This document shows positions 28,770 to 40,235 of a stretch of DNA of 64,000 nucleotides, one piece after another. How positions within the stretch are numbered: the stretch's first letter is position 1; every line of letters begins with the position of its first letter. The notes beneath the pieces are model-generated. The model was given only the letters and a program-made list of their open reading frames with translations, made no database searches and had not been told where the DNA came from. A program made the translations under genes and the position numbers. The stretch is from NCBI GenBank assembly GCA_028690035.1, contig JAQVCA010000003.1, positions 1 through 64,000 on the forward strand, given 5' to 3'. The stretch comes from Comamonas sp. GTDB taxonomy: Bacteria > Pseudomonadota > Gammaproteobacteria > Burkholderiales > Burkholderiaceae_C.

Positions 28770-29968
28770 CGCACCACCAAGCGCCACAGGGAAGTCACTT
28801 CTGCCGCGCGCGCGGCGTGCAACGCATCGCTGGCATCCTGCGCGCGGCCATGGCGTGGTGTGGTATCCACACGCCCCGCTACGGCCAGACCGGCCTCCTC
28901 AATCCATTGCAGCAATGCCGCGCGGGTGCGCAGGCCCAGGTGCTCGGCCAGATCCGACAGAATCAGCCAGCCTTCGCCGCCGGGCTGCAGGTGCGCCGCC
29001 AAACCTGCCAGAAAACCACGCAGCATGCGGCTCTCGGGGTCGTACACCGCCTGCTCCAGCGTGGTGCTGGCACGCACGGGCAGCCACGGCGGATTGCAGA
29101 CGATGAGCGGCGCCTGCCCAGGCGGGAACAGGTCGGCCTCTACGACACGCACTTGGGCAGCTACCCCAAGACGCTCAAAGTTGTCTTGCGCGCACGCCAG
29201 CGCGCGCGGCGACATATCGGTGGCCACCACCTGCGCCACACCACGGCGCGCCAAAACAGCGGCCAACACGCCAGTGCCAGTGCCAATATCCCAGGCCAGC
29301 TGCTGCGCCCCCACGGGCAAAGGGGCTTGCGCGACCAAATCCACATACTCGCCGCGCACCGGAGAAAACACGCCGTAATGCGGATGGATGCGGTCATAGC
29401 CACCCAAGGCCTGCAAAGCCGCAATGGGCACGCCGCTCTTGCGCCATTCATAAGCGCTGACGATGCCCAGCAGCTCACGCAGTGCCAGCACCCTGGGGGC
29501 AGCCTCTGGGCCAGGCTCACCCCAGGCGGCGCAGCACGCGGCATACACATCGGGCGCGCGGCGCAAAGGGATGCGGTAAGCGCCATCCACCAGCACCAGC
29601 AAGCTGCCCAGCAGCTGCGCACGGCGTGCCTGCTTTTGGCGTTGCTGGTGAAACTGTGCAGCGGGGGCGTGGGATGCGCCAGCGGCTGCCGAGGCGGCAC
29701 TGGGCTTTTTGCCGCTGCGCCGGGGCTGATCGACGCGGCGCTTGAGGGCATCGAGCAAATGCCGGGCATTGAAAAAATCGCCCTGCCACAGCAAGGCCGT
29801 GCCCTCACACACCAGCCGGTAGGCGCGGTCGGCGGCCATGCGGTCGTCAGCACACTGCCCGCGCTGGGGCGCGGGGCGCCCAGCTTCGCTGTGCCACAGC
29901 GCTTGCTGGGGCTGCCCATGGGCATCTGCCCAGGTCAGCAGAGACGGCGACGGGGCCGATGTGTGCAT
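28766..29968 (-). CDS. Class I SAM-dependent methyltransferase (NPPW type)
   Basis: The 400-aa protein has an N-terminal accessory region (about 1-210) and a Rossmann methyltransferase domain: SAM motif I WDIGTGTGV (226-234), acidic ATDMSPRAL, and the catalytic-type CNPPW (291-295). NPP[FYW] marks enzymes that methylate an exocyclic or amide nitrogen (RlmG, PrmC and relatives). The substrate may therefore be rRNA, tRNA or a protein glutamine, but the family cannot be fixed from sequence alone. A basic Ala-rich linker (80-118) could bind nucleic acid. A GNAT gene lies upstream in the opposite-facing gap, read in the same direction. Confidence 0.78.
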   Translation of the reverse strand: MHTSAPSPSLLTWADAHGQPQQALWHSEAGRPAPQRGQCADDRMAADRAYRLVCEGTALLWQGDFFNARHLLDALKRRVDQPRRSGKKPSAASAAAGASHAPAAQFHQQRQKQARRAQLLGSLLVLVDGAYRIPLRRAPDVYAACCAAWGEPGPEAAPRVLALRELLGIVSAYEWRKSGVPIAALQALGGYDRIHPHYGVFSPVRGEYVDLVAQAPLPVGAQQLAWDIGTGTGVLAAVLARRGVAQVVATDMSPRALACAQDNFERLGVAAQVRVVEADLFPPGQAPLIVCNPPWLPVRASTTLEQAVYDPESRMLRGFLAGLAAHLQPGGEGWLILSDLAEHLGLRTRAALLQWIEEAGLAVAGRVDTTPRHGRAQDASDALHAARAAEVTSLWRLVVR

Positions 29969-30032
29969 GCTGCTCTTTCTGCCCAGAGGCCGTGCCGGAA
30001 GGTCTAAGTTGGTAGTGGGGAAATAACTGCGG

Positions 30033-30560
30033 TTAGCCGTTCAAAGGGCGCTGCAGGCGCACTTCTTCGATTTTGATCGCGCCCACGGTGGCGGTCTTGG
30101 CAGTGCTCATCTCGCGCTTGAAGCCGGCCAGCTCATGAAAGCGCAGCGCGCGCTCGTTGCGCAGCGGCACCCAGGCGGTGACGTTGGTGCAGCCCTCTTC
30201 GAGCAGGCCCTCACGCGCCGCGTCCCACAAGGTCACGCCCACGCCTTTGCTCCAGTAGGCGGGAGCGGCGTACAGCGCCCAAATCTCGCCCGTGGTCTGG
30301 CGCGACTTGGCATCGCGCGAACGGTCAAAACCGACAAAACCGACGATCTTGTCGCCATCGATGGCCACTTGCACCTGGGGCTCACAGAACTCGATGGCCT
30401 CACGCCAGTAGGCCTGGCGCTTTTCTACGGAAGACATGGCTTTGAGCTGATCGTCAGGGACGATGCCGCGATAGGCTTCCAAAGCAGCAGCCGTGTGGAT
30501 CTGTGCAATAGCCTTGGCATCACGAAGCGTTGCGGGGCGAACCTGGTAGTGAGTGGACAT
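30033..30560 (-). CDS. GNAT-family N-acetyltransferase
   Basis: The 175-aa enzyme has the GNAT fold. The N-terminal strand is VRPATLRDAKAIAQIH, the beta4 motif GEIWALYAAPAYWSKGVGVTLW carries the acetyl-CoA pyrophosphate loop, and the C-terminal strand ALRFHELAGF is the usual end of the domain. The acceptor is unknown; amines, amino acids or antibiotic-like compounds are all possible. It is transcribed leftward ahead of the methyltransferase. About 250 nt without a gene separate it from the divergent slyD-like gene. I see no firm promoter in that gap beyond a loose AT-rich patch. Confidence 0.8.
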   Translation of the reverse strand: MSTHYQVRPATLRDAKAIAQIHTAAALEAYRGIVPDDQLKAMSSVEKRQAYWREAIEFCEPQVQVAIDGDKIVGFVGFDRSRDAKSRQTTGEIWALYAAPAYWSKGVGVTLWDAAREGLLEEGCTNVTAWVPLRNERALRFHELAGFKREMSTAKTATVGAIKIEEVRLQRPLNG

Positions 30561-30808
30561 AGTGCAAACGAAACAAAAAACTGACTAAGGGAAAACGAAA
30601 GGGCGAATTGTCTGTGAATTCATTTTTTCTGCTGTCAGTTGGTGTATGTAGCCATAAGAACAAGTAGACCGTGTGCGATTTCTTGCCCTGCGCCAGCAGA
30701 TGTGCTAACGCGTAAGCCACCAAAAAACTGCTTAAAATGGCGGGTTTTGCCTGCGCTGGCGCCAACGCGCGCGTCCGATACGCAGCACTACCGAGCAAAG
30801 GATGCGCG

Positions 30809-31333
30809 ATGGAAGTCACCGATCAATGCGTGGTTGCCCTGACCTGGGTGCTCAAGGACACTTTGGGCGAGACACTGGACGTGCTGGACACGCCGGTGGA
30901 GTTTCTGGTGGGCGGCGACGACCTGCTGGCGCGCATTGAACAAGCGCTGCAGGGCTACAGCGCCGGTGCCAGTGTGCAGCTGCACCTGGAGCCCGAAGAT
31001 GCCTTTGGCGATTACGACGAGCAGCGCGTCTTTTTGGCCGCACGCAACCTGTTCCCAGAAACGCTCGAAGAGGGCATGACCTTTGAGGGCCACGCCCTGC
31101 CCGCAGGCAGCTGCCCCGATGCGCCCACGGATGCGCTGTACACCGTCACCGAGCTGTACCCCGAGCATGTGGTGCTGGACGGCAACCACCCGCTGGCCGG
31201 GATTGCACTGCGCATTCAGCTCAAGATTGAAGCTGTGCGCGAAGCCACCGAGGAAGAAGTGGGCCGGGGCAGCGCGGGCACCGGGTTCTTCCGCATCCAG
31301 CCGCCAGCGCCGGGTGGCCACACGCTGCACTGA
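30809..31333 (+). CDS. slyD: FKBP-type peptidyl-prolyl isomerase, SlyD-like
   Basis: The 174-aa protein resembles SlyD: an FKBP domain split by the insert-in-flap chaperone domain. It shows the start VTDQCVVALTWVLKDTLGE, LEPEDAFGDYDEQ, and NHPLAGIALRIQLKI after the insert. The nickel-binding His/Cys-rich tail of E. coli SlyD is absent; the tail is Gly/Pro-rich and ends GGHTLH. The start at ATG 30809 is preferred over 30737 because the extra 24 residues have no family character. It may assist folding of newly made proteins and was probably named for that activity. It stands alone, followed by a repeat unit. Confidence 0.82.
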   Translation: MEVTDQCVVALTWVLKDTLGETLDVLDTPVEFLVGGDDLLARIEQALQGYSAGASVQLHLEPEDAFGDYDEQRVFLAARNLFPETLEEGMTFEGHALPAGSCPDAPTDALYTVTELYPEHVVLDGNHPLAGIALRIQLKIEAVREATEEEVGRGSAGTGFFRIQPPAPGGHTLH

Positions 31334-31360
31334 GCGCGCGCATGGCAAAGCACTTAAAAA

Positions 31361-31447
31361 AGTGAGCTGTTTACGCTGATTCCGTCAAGATTTCAGACAG
31401 AAAACTGCCTGAAAACCTTACCCAATCAGCGCCTGCAGCTATCAAAA
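31361..31447. repeat. Palindromic repeat-family unit after slyD
   Basis: AGCTGTTTACGCTGATT near 31365-31381 and AATCAGCGCCTGCAGCT at 31424-31440 are imperfect outer arms. TTTCAG (31391-31396) and CTGAAA (31409-31414) form an inner stem. It lies between the convergent slyD and phnA-like genes and likely ends both transcripts. Confidence 0.78.
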
Positions 31448-31467
31448 TAACCAAGCTATCCAACCGC

Positions 31468-31821
31468 TCAGGCCTTGCGCACAAACTCCGACTTGAGCTG
31501 CATGGCGCCAATGCCGTCGATCTTGCAATCGATGTTGTGATCGCCCTCAATGAGGCGGATATTTTTCACCTTGGTGCCCACCTTCACCACCGAAGAGGCG
31601 CCCTTGATCTTCAAATCCTTGATGACGGTCACGCTGTCGCCATCCTGCAAAAGGTTGCCGCTGGCGTCTTTGACCACCAGCGCATCGGCAGGCTCTTGGG
31701 CCGCATCGGCAGCGCCGGCCGACCATTCGTGGCCGCACTCCGGGCAGATCAGCAGGCTGGCGTCTTCATACGTCAGGGTGGACGCGCAGGCGGGGCAAGG
31801 GGGCAAGGTGGTCATATCCAT
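31468..31821 (-). CDS. PhnA/YjdM-like zinc ribbon protein
   Basis: The 117-aa protein has an N-terminal zinc ribbon (Cys9-x2-Cys12 and Cys26-x2-Cys29) followed by the PhnA domain ([32 protein letters not shown]). The name comes from E. coli PhnA/YjdM, whose link to phosphonate use is doubtful; real function unknown. The start is ATG 31821 ([12 protein letters not shown]); the frame continues upstream but overlaps dut. It is the last gene of a leftward cluster coaBC, membrane protein, dut, phnA-like. Confidence 0.86.
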   Translation of the reverse strand: MDMTTLPPCPACASTLTYEDASLLICPECGHEWSAGAADAAQEPADALVVKDASGNLLQDGDSVTVIKDLKIKGASSVVKVGTKVKNIRLIEGDHNIDCKIDGIGAMQLKSEFVRKA

Positions 31822-31862
31822 AGCTTTCTTCGTGGTTTCGGGGTGGTGGGCTGGCACGGTGG

Positions 31863-32312
31863 TCACTGCTTGCCGGTCGAGCCATAACCGCCCGTACCGC
31901 GCGCGCTGGGCTGGGCAAAGTCCTGCACCTCGTTGAATTGCGCTTGCACCACCGGCACGATGACCAGCTGTGCCAGGCGCTCCATGGGCTGCAGGGTGAA
32001 GGCGGTGGTGGAGCGGTTCCAGGCGCTGACCATCAGCTCGCCCTGGTAGTCCGAATCGATCAGCCCCACCAGATTGCCCAGCACAATGCCGTGCTTGTGC
32101 CCCAGCCCCGAGCGCGGCAGGATCAGCGCCGCGTAGCCCGGGTCGCGCAAATGGATGGCCATGCCGGTGGGAATCAGCTGCCACTGCCCGGGCTCCAGTA
32201 CCAGCGGCGCTTGCACGCAGGCACGCAGATCCAGACCGGCGCTGCCGGGCGTGGCGTAGGTGGGCGGGGTGTCGCGCAGGCGCGCGTCCAAAATTTTGAG
32301 ATCAACTTGCAT
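31863..32312 (-). CDS. dut: Deoxyuridine 5'-triphosphate nucleotidohydrolase
   Basis: dUTPase hydrolyses dUTP to dUMP, keeps uracil out of DNA and feeds dTMP synthesis. The 149-aa trimeric enzyme has all five motifs: [30 protein letters not shown] (the catalytic Asp), the [11 protein letters not shown] strand and the mobile C-terminal [10 protein letters not shown]. The ATG at 32312 gives [11 protein letters not shown], the usual start. coaBC and dut are neighbours in many proteobacteria; here one small membrane-protein gene lies between them. Confidence 0.95.
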   Translation of the reverse strand: MQVDLKILDARLRDTPPTYATPGSAGLDLRACVQAPLVLEPGQWQLIPTGMAIHLRDPGYAALILPRSGLGHKHGIVLGNLVGLIDSDYQGELMVSAWNRSTTAFTLQPMERLAQLVIVPVVQAQFNEVQDFAQPSARGTGGYGSTGKQ

Positions 32313-32344
32313 GGGCGGCGATTGTGCCCCCAAGCGCGCCCCCT

Positions 32345-32893
32345 TCAGCCCGAGTGGCTGCCCGGGCCGCCGCCTTTGCCGCTTTTGCCCCCATTGACCG
32401 CACGCAGCAGGCGAAAGATGTTCCACACCACCCACAGCACGATGGCCAGCGGTGCCAGATCGGGCACAAAAATAAACAGTGCCACCAAGGCCAGCATGAA
32501 CACGATGGTGGCGGGCGCGGCTTTGGTGGGCTTTTGGGTGCGGGCCTTGCTGCCACTGGGCAGTCGCACACGCTGCGCGGCTTGTGCCTGTTCTTGCAGA
32601 CGTGCCGAGACTTGGCGCACGATGTCGGCCACCGAATTGGGGGGCGCGACTGCCCCCGTGGCGCTGGCCGCGTCTGCACGCAGTGGCGCCGCACCGGGCG
32701 GGCGCGCGCCGGGCTGGGGGGCGATGCTGGCAGAGGCCGATGGGGCGGCCGAGGCGGCGCTGCGTGCATGCTCGCGCTCGGCCCAGGCCATCAACTGCTC
32801 CACATAGCGCACGTAGTCGCCCTGGGGCGGGCCGTCGTAGCTGAACAGCTCGGCGGGCGGCAGGTGGCGCGGCGGCGCAGGGGGGCGGGTCAT
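32345..32893 (-). CDS. Small membrane protein of unknown function
   Basis: The 182-aa protein has a proline-rich start ([20 protein letters not shown]), an Ala/Pro/Ser-rich soluble middle and one or two membrane helices near the C-terminus ([14 protein letters not shown] and [15 protein letters not shown], about 130-165). It ends with a Gly/Lys/Ser tail. A clear AGGAG precedes the ATG at 32893. It lies 22 nt after coaBC and 32 nt before dut on the same strand, so it is part of that operon. I recognise no family. The charge pattern suggests an N-terminal cytoplasmic domain anchored by a C-terminal helix pair. Confidence 0.66.
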   Translation of the reverse strand: MTRPPAPPRHLPPAELFSYDGPPQGDYVRYVEQLMAWAEREHARSAASAAPSASASIAPQPGARPPGAAPLRADAASATGAVAPPNSVADIVRQVSARLQEQAQAAQRVRLPSGSKARTQKPTKAAPATIVFMLALVALFIFVPDLAPLAIVLWVVWNIFRLLRAVNGGKSGKGGGPGSHSG

Positions 32894-32915
32894 ACAGCGC
32901 TCCTGAAATACAAAG

Positions 32916-34148
32916 TTAAGCCACAACCGCAGCCGCTGCGCCGGGCAAGCGCCGGGCGATCTCGGCCACCAGCGCATGGCCCAGCTCGGCCTTGCTTGCG
33001 CGCGGCAGGGCGTAACTGCCCTGGGCGTCGATGAGCAGCAAGGTGTTGTCGTCCTGCCCAAAGGTGGCCGGGCCGATGTTGCCCACCAGCAGCGGCACAT
33101 TCTTGCGCACGCGTTTGGCGCTGGCGTGCTGCAGCAGGTCGTGGCTTTCGGCGGCAAAGCCCACGCAGTACAAAGCGCCACTGTGCGCACGTGCGCTGGC
33201 AGCCACGGTGGCCAGGATGTCGGGGTTCTCGACAAACGCCAAGCTGGGCACTTGGCCGCTGCCATCTTTTTTGATTTTTTGTGCGGCAAATTCGGCTGGC
33301 CGCCAATCTGCCACAGCGGCAGTAGCTATGAAAATTGAGGATTGATCGACCTGCTGCTGCACGGCAGCGAGCATCTCCCGCGCCGATTGCACGTTGATGC
33401 GCTGCACCCCGCGCGGTGTGGGCAGATGCACTGGCCCAGCCACCAACGTGACCTGGGCACCGGCAGCCTGCGCCGCGCTAGCAATGGCAAAACCCATCTT
33501 GCCGCTGGAGTGGTTGGTGATACCACGCACCGGGTCCAGCGCCTCAAACGTTGGCCCGGCGGTGATCAGCACCTGCTGGCCCGCCAGGTGCTTGGGTACA
33601 AAGCTGGCGGCAATGTCGTGCAGCAGCTCGTGCGGCTCCAGCATGCGGCCATCGCCCACCTCGCCGCAGGCTTGCTCGCCCTGCCCCACTTCCAACACCA
33701 AGGCGCCATCTTGCGCGGCCTGGGCAAAGTTGCGCTGCGTGGCCGGGTGCGCCCACATTTCGCGGTTCATGGCGGGGGCCAACAACAGCGGCAACGTACG
33801 TGGGCGCGCCAGGCACAGCAGGCTGAGCAGCTCATCGGCGCGGCCCTGGGCCAGCTTGGCGGCAAAGTCGGCGCTGCACGGCGCAATGACGATGGCGTCG
33901 GCCTCGCGGCTGAGGTTGATGTGCGCCATGTGGTTGTCCGGGCGGGCGTCCCACTGATCGGTAAACACCGGGCGCCCAGAGAGCGCCTGCATCGTCACCG
34001 GGGTGATGAATTGGCAGGCGGCCTCGGTCATCACCACCTGCACCGTGGCCCCCGCTTGGGTGAGCAAACGGCACAACTGCGCTGTTTTGTAGCAGGCAAT
34101 GCCCCCGGTGAGGCCCAAAACGATGTGTTTACCAACAAGCTGTTTCAT
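32916..34148 (-). CDS. coaBC: Bifunctional phosphopantothenoylcysteine decarboxylase / synthetase
   Basis: This enzyme makes 4'-phosphopantetheine on the way to coenzyme A. Residues 1-about 185 form the flavoprotein decarboxylase (GLTGGIACYKTA, the His in MAHINLSREAD, the catalytic Cys in QACGEVGDGRM). The C-terminal half is the CTP-dependent synthetase (ITAGPTFEALDPVRGITNHS, SIFIATAAVADWRP, KIKKDG). With ATG 34148 it has 410 aa; a TTG at 34154 is less likely. A stretch in the synthetase domain superficially resembles the local repeat but encodes a conserved motif. pyrG is divergent. Confidence 0.95.
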   Translation of the reverse strand: MKQLVGKHIVLGLTGGIACYKTAQLCRLLTQAGATVQVVMTEAACQFITPVTMQALSGRPVFTDQWDARPDNHMAHINLSREADAIVIAPCSADFAAKLAQGRADELLSLLCLARPRTLPLLLAPAMNREMWAHPATQRNFAQAAQDGALVLEVGQGEQACGEVGDGRMLEPHELLHDIAASFVPKHLAGQQVLITAGPTFEALDPVRGITNHSSGKMGFAIASAAQAAGAQVTLVAGPVHLPTPRGVQRINVQSAREMLAAVQQQVDQSSIFIATAAVADWRPAEFAAQKIKKDGSGQVPSLAFVENPDILATVAASARAHSGALYCVGFAAESHDLLQHASAKRVRKNVPLLVGNIGPATFGQDDNTLLLIDAQGSYALPRASKAELGHALVAEIARRLPGAAAAVVA

Positions 34149-34171
34149 GGACAAATGCTAGCAGAGGCTGA

Positions 34172-35897
<1,726 letters not shown>

Positions 35898-35899
<2 letters not shown>

Positions 35900-35998
35900 A
35901 ACCATAGCTGCCAGTGCACAACTGACAAGGGTTTGCAATACATAGTGCTTGCAAACCCTTGCTGCATAAGCGCAAGGCGCTCTGTTTTTTGATAGCTT
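35898..35998. repeat. Repeat-family unit with terminator hairpin between pyrG and kdsA
   Basis: AAGGGTTTGCAA (35927-35938) pairs perfectly with TTGCAAACCCTT (35949-35960). The outer CATAGCTGCC and AAGCGCAAGGCGCT with TTTTTTGATAGCT are the degenerate family core. It probably ends pyrG transcription. Confidence 0.8.
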
Positions 35999-36035
35999 CC
36001 ACCACCACTTCCCCACCCTTTTTTACCCTTGCGCC

Positions 36036-36893
36036 ATGAAACTGTGCGGCTTTGATATTGGTCTGGACCAACGCTTCTTCCTCATCGCAGGCCCCTGCGT
36101 GGTGGAATCCGAACAACTGCAAATGGATGTGGCCGGGCAGCTCAAGGAAATCTGCGCCAGCTTGGGCATTCCCTTCATCTTCAAGAGCAGCTTTGACAAG
36201 GCCAACCGTTCCAGCGGCAGCAGCTTTCGTGGCCCGGGCATGGAAAAAGGCTTAGAAATTTTGGCCAAGGTGAAAAAAGAAATTGGCGTGCCCGTGCTCA
36301 CCGACATCCACACCGAGGCCGAAGTGCCGCATGTGGCCGCCGTGGTCGATGTGCTGCAAACCCCCGCCTTTTTGTGCCGCCAAACCGACTTCATCCGCGC
36401 CGTAGCCCAGTCCGGCAAACCGGTGAACATCAAGAAGGGCCAGTTCCTGGCGCCGCACGACATGAAAAACGTCATCGACAAGGCGCGCGCGGCTGCTAAA
36501 GAAGTGGGCCTGCCCGAAGACAGCTTTATGGCCTGTGAACGCGGCGCCAGCTTTGGCTACAACAACCTGGTGAGCGACATGCGCAGCCTTGCCATCCTGC
36601 GTGAGACCGGTGCCCCCGTCGTGTTCGATGCCACGCACAGCGTGCAGCTGCCTGGCGGTAACGGCACCAGCAGCGGCGGCATGCGCGAGATGGTGCCGGT
36701 GCTCTCGCGCGCAGCGGTGGCCGTGGGCGTGGCGGGCCTGTTCATGGAAACCCACCCCGATCCCAGCAATGCATTGAGCGATGGGCCCAATGCCGTGCCG
36801 CTCAAGCACATGCGCGCCCTGCTCTCCACCTTGGTGGAGCTGGATGCCATCACCAAGAAAAACGGCTTTTTAGAAAATGACTTTGCCGCCTGA
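36036..36893 (+). CDS. kdsA: 3-deoxy-8-phosphooctulonate synthase, metal-dependent type
   Basis: KdsA joins arabinose-5-phosphate and PEP to make Kdo8P for lipopolysaccharide core. The 285-aa TIM barrel has [18 protein letters not shown] and the SFGYNNLV and [13 protein letters not shown] loops. The segment IAGPCVVES carries Cys21 where the E. coli enzyme has Asn26; Cys at this place is the ligand of the metal-dependent class (Aquifex type). It is followed by eno after 41 nt, a conserved betaproteobacterial order pyrG-kdsA-eno-ftsB. Confidence 0.96.
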   Translation: MKLCGFDIGLDQRFFLIAGPCVVESEQLQMDVAGQLKEICASLGIPFIFKSSFDKANRSSGSSFRGPGMEKGLEILAKVKKEIGVPVLTDIHTEAEVPHVAAVVDVLQTPAFLCRQTDFIRAVAQSGKPVNIKKGQFLAPHDMKNVIDKARAAAKEVGLPEDSFMACERGASFGYNNLVSDMRSLAILRETGAPVVFDATHSVQLPGGNGTSSGGMREMVPVLSRAAVAVGVAGLFMETHPDPSNALSDGPNAVPLKHMRALLSTLVELDAITKKNGFLENDFAA

Positions 36894-36916
36894 GCCCCGG
36901 CAGCCCCAATTTTTGA

Positions 36917-38224
<1,308 letters not shown>

Positions 38225-38258
38225 TGGGCGCTGACGCGCTTTCTGCTCTAGGCTGGCC

Positions 38259-38534
38259 ATGGTTGCACGCGTTGTTGTCCTCGTTCTGCTGATTTTGCTG
38301 GCGGTGATCCACAACCAGCTCTGGCTGGGTTCGGGCAGTGTGGCGCGTGTGCACGAGCTCAGCGAACAGATTGCGCAGCAAAAGGCGGCCAATGCTGCCA
38401 TTCAGCACGAAGTCGATCGCCTGCACCTGGAGGTGAACGACCTGAAAGCGGGTCAGGGCATGATCGAAGAGAAGGGCCGCAGCGAGCTGGGCATGATCAA
38501 AGCGGGCGAAATTTATATACAAATCATGCCTTAG
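38259..38534 (+). CDS. ftsB: Cell division protein FtsB
   Basis: FtsB is a small bitopic divisome protein that forms the FtsQLB complex controlling septal peptidoglycan synthesis. The 91-aa product has one N-terminal membrane helix (about 3-18, VVVLVLLILLAVI), a periplasmic leucine-zipper coiled coil (about 28-70) and the conserved end RSELGMIKAGEIYIQI. The gene follows eno by 34 nt, the usual order, and is closed by a repeat unit plus terminator. Confidence 0.93.
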   Translation: MVARVVVLVLLILLAVIHNQLWLGSGSVARVHELSEQIAQQKAANAAIQHEVDRLHLEVNDLKAGQGMIEEKGRSELGMIKAGEIYIQIMP

Positions 38535-38567
38535 CCCTTACCCAGTAAGCGCGAGCAGCTATCAAAA
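38533..38567 (+). repeat. Repeat-family unit after ftsB
   Basis: AGCCCTTACCCAGTAAGC followed by GCGAGCAGCTATCAAAAAAG is a near-canonical unit. It begins at the ftsB stop codon and runs directly into an intrinsic terminator. Confidence 0.85.
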
Positions 38568-38597
38568 AAGCCGTCTGTAAACCAGACGGCTTTTTTT
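38564..38597. terminator. Bidirectional terminator between ftsB and hslO
   Basis: AAAAAAGCCGTCTG (38564-38577) pairs with CAGACGGCTTTTTT (38583-38596) around a 5-nt loop. T-runs on both strands fit the convergent ftsB and hslO genes. Confidence 0.92.
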
Positions 38598-38614
38598 GCG
38601 GGCTTTCAATTGGC

Positions 38615-39604
38615 CTATTGCACGGCCCCAGGGGCTGCGTGGCTGGCACCGGTAAACAGCTGGGCCACATCCACCGGATCAAAACGGTACTGCGCGCCGC
38701 AGTAATCGCACCCCACTTCAACGCTGCCACGTTCAGCGACTACGCTGTCCACCTCTGCTTGCCCCAAGCTGCGCAGCATGGTTTGCACACGCTCACGGCT
38801 GCAGGTACAGGCAAAGTGGGGGCCATGGTCGCCGTCCTGGGGCACAAAGCGCAGCAGCTTTTCTTCCCAGAACAGGCGGCGCAAGATGGTATCCACATCC
38901 AGGCTGAGCAGCTCGTCGCGTGTCAGGCTGGCCGCCAGGGTGGCGATGCGTTGGTAGTCCTCGTTCTCGCCCAGGGCATCGCGGGCATCGGCTGCGCTCT
39001 CGGTGGCGCCTGCCAGGTTGTCCACCCCTTTGAGGGGCATGCGCTGAATCAGCAGACCAGCCGCCACCTGGTCGTCGGCAGCCAACACCAGGGTGGCATC
39101 CAGCTGCTCCGACTGGCGCATGTACTGCTGCAGCACTTGGGACAAGCTGTTCAAACTGCCACTGCCTTGGGCATGATGGAGCGCCACCACGCCCTGGTAA
39201 GGCTGCTGCCCGGGCAGGCGATCCTGTGGATCGAGGGTGATGGCGCAACGCCCCTGACCGCGCACATTCACCAAATCGGCCAGCGTTGCACCGGCGTCCA
39301 CGGCGCCCTGCACGCTGGCGGTCGCCCGCAGTGCCAAATTGGAATGCACTTCAGCCACGGCCACTTTCACGGGCCCGTCGCCAAAAATCTGCAGCACCAA
39401 AGCACCATTGAACTTGATGTTCGACTGCAACAAGACCGCAGCTGCAGCCATTTCACCCAGCAGCTCACGCACCGGCGCCGGGTAAGCACCAGTTTCGGTG
39501 TTGCTGGCCCGGCGCTGCAGCATGTCTTGCCAAGCGTCGGTCAGGCGCACGACCATGCCACGCACGGGCAGGCCATCGAATAGAAATTTATGCAGTTCAG
39601 ACAC
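38615..39604 (-). CDS. hslO: Redox-regulated chaperonin Hsp33
   Basis: Hsp33 is a holdase chaperone switched on by oxidation of four zinc-bound cysteines. The 329-aa protein has the Hsp33 fold (VRGMVVRLTDAWQDML, LLGEMAAAAVLLQSNIKFNG, GGxx-type loops), and the C-terminal switch has Cys pairs in FACTCSRERV and GCDYCGAQYRF. The length is slightly above the E. coli protein (292 aa) because of an N-terminal region and an Ala-rich tail. It stands convergent to ftsB and is followed upstream by a partial repeat. Confidence 0.94.
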   Translation of the reverse strand: MSELHKFLFDGLPVRGMVVRLTDAWQDMLQRRASNTETGAYPAPVRELLGEMAAAAVLLQSNIKFNGALVLQIFGDGPVKVAVAEVHSNLALRATASVQGAVDAGATLADLVNVRGQGRCAITLDPQDRLPGQQPYQGVVALHHAQGSGSLNSLSQVLQQYMRQSEQLDATLVLAADDQVAAGLLIQRMPLKGVDNLAGATESAADARDALGENEDYQRIATLAASLTRDELLSLDVDTILRRLFWEEKLLRFVPQDGDHGPHFACTCSRERVQTMLRSLGQAEVDSVVAERGSVEVGCDYCGAQYRFDPVDVAQLFTGASHAAPGAVQ

Positions 39605-39620
39605 AATAATTCTCTACAAT

Positions 39621-39648
39621 TCAAAAAAGTGAGCTGTATGCGCAAGCC
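39621..39648. repeat. Partial repeat-family copy upstream of hslO
   Basis: TCAAAAAAGTGAGCTGTATG followed by CGCAAGCC is a half-unit resembling 31361-31380. It is too short for a palindrome. It lies between hslO and the gamma-carbonic-anhydrase-like gene. Confidence 0.5.
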
Positions 39649-39656
39649 AGATATTG

Positions 39657-40181
39657 TTAATCTTGCTTTTTTAGGCCCATTTGAAAACGGCGCGCATTGG
39701 CCATGTAATGCTGGGCGCTGTGGCGAATGCCTGCGATTTGCTCGGGGGTGAGGGGGCGCACCGCCTTGGCGGGGCTGCCCAAGATCATGGAGCCGTCCGG
39801 GAATTCCTTGCCTTCGGTGACCAGGGCACCAGCACCCACCAGACAGTTCTTGCCGATTTTCGCGCCGTTGAGTACCACCGCACCGATGCCAATCAGGGTT
39901 TCGTCACCAATCGTGCAGCCATGCAGCATGGCTTTGTGCCCCACCGTGACGTGGCGCCCCACCACCAAAGGCTGACCACTGTCAGCATGCAGCACGCTGC
40001 CATCTTGGATATTGCTGCCCGCACCAATGTGCAGATGCTCGCTGTCGCCACGGGCCACCACGCCAAACCACACGCTGGCCTCGGCCTCCAGGGTCACCTG
40101 GCCAATCACCTGGGCGCTATCGGCTACCCAGGCGGTGTCGGCAATCTGGGGTGCCACGCCATCCAACTCATAAACCGCCAT
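39657..40181 (-). CDS. Gamma-carbonic anhydrase-like hexapeptide-repeat protein (YrdA family)
   Basis: The 174-aa left-handed beta-helix protein has hexapeptide repeats ([62 protein letters not shown]). The zinc-type histidines are in [13 protein letters not shown] and neighbours. Relatives bind zinc and some have carbonic anhydrase activity; others are inactive. The ATG 40181 has an AGGAG ribosome-binding site and MAVYELDG matches family starts. It faces the DUF455 gene divergently. Confidence 0.87.
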   Translation of the reverse strand: MAVYELDGVAPQIADTAWVADSAQVIGQVTLEAEASVWFGVVARGDSEHLHIGAGSNIQDGSVLHADSGQPLVVGRHVTVGHKAMLHGCTIGDETLIGIGAVVLNGAKIGKNCLVGAGALVTEGKEFPDGSMILGSPAKAVRPLTPEQIAGIRHSAQHYMANARRFQMGLKKQD

Positions 40182-40222
40182 GGTGCGCTCCTGTTCTCCC
40201 CATTGGGGTTTTGGCAAAAATT

Positions 40223-40228
40223 TACAAT
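40223..40228 (+). promoter_or_regulatory. Putative -10 element of the DUF455 gene
   Basis: TACAAT ends 7 nt before the ATG at 40236, so a transcript from it would begin at about the start codon (leaderless). The -35 is not clear. Confidence 0.35.
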
Positions 40229-40235
40229 TGTAGAG

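Noticed and set aside
33236-33350. Repeat-like sequence inside coaBC (AGTAGCTATGAAAATTGA)
   Set aside because: It encodes the conserved SIFIATAAVADWRP motif of the CoaB domain, aligned without insertion to other family members, so the likeness to the repeat core is coincidental.
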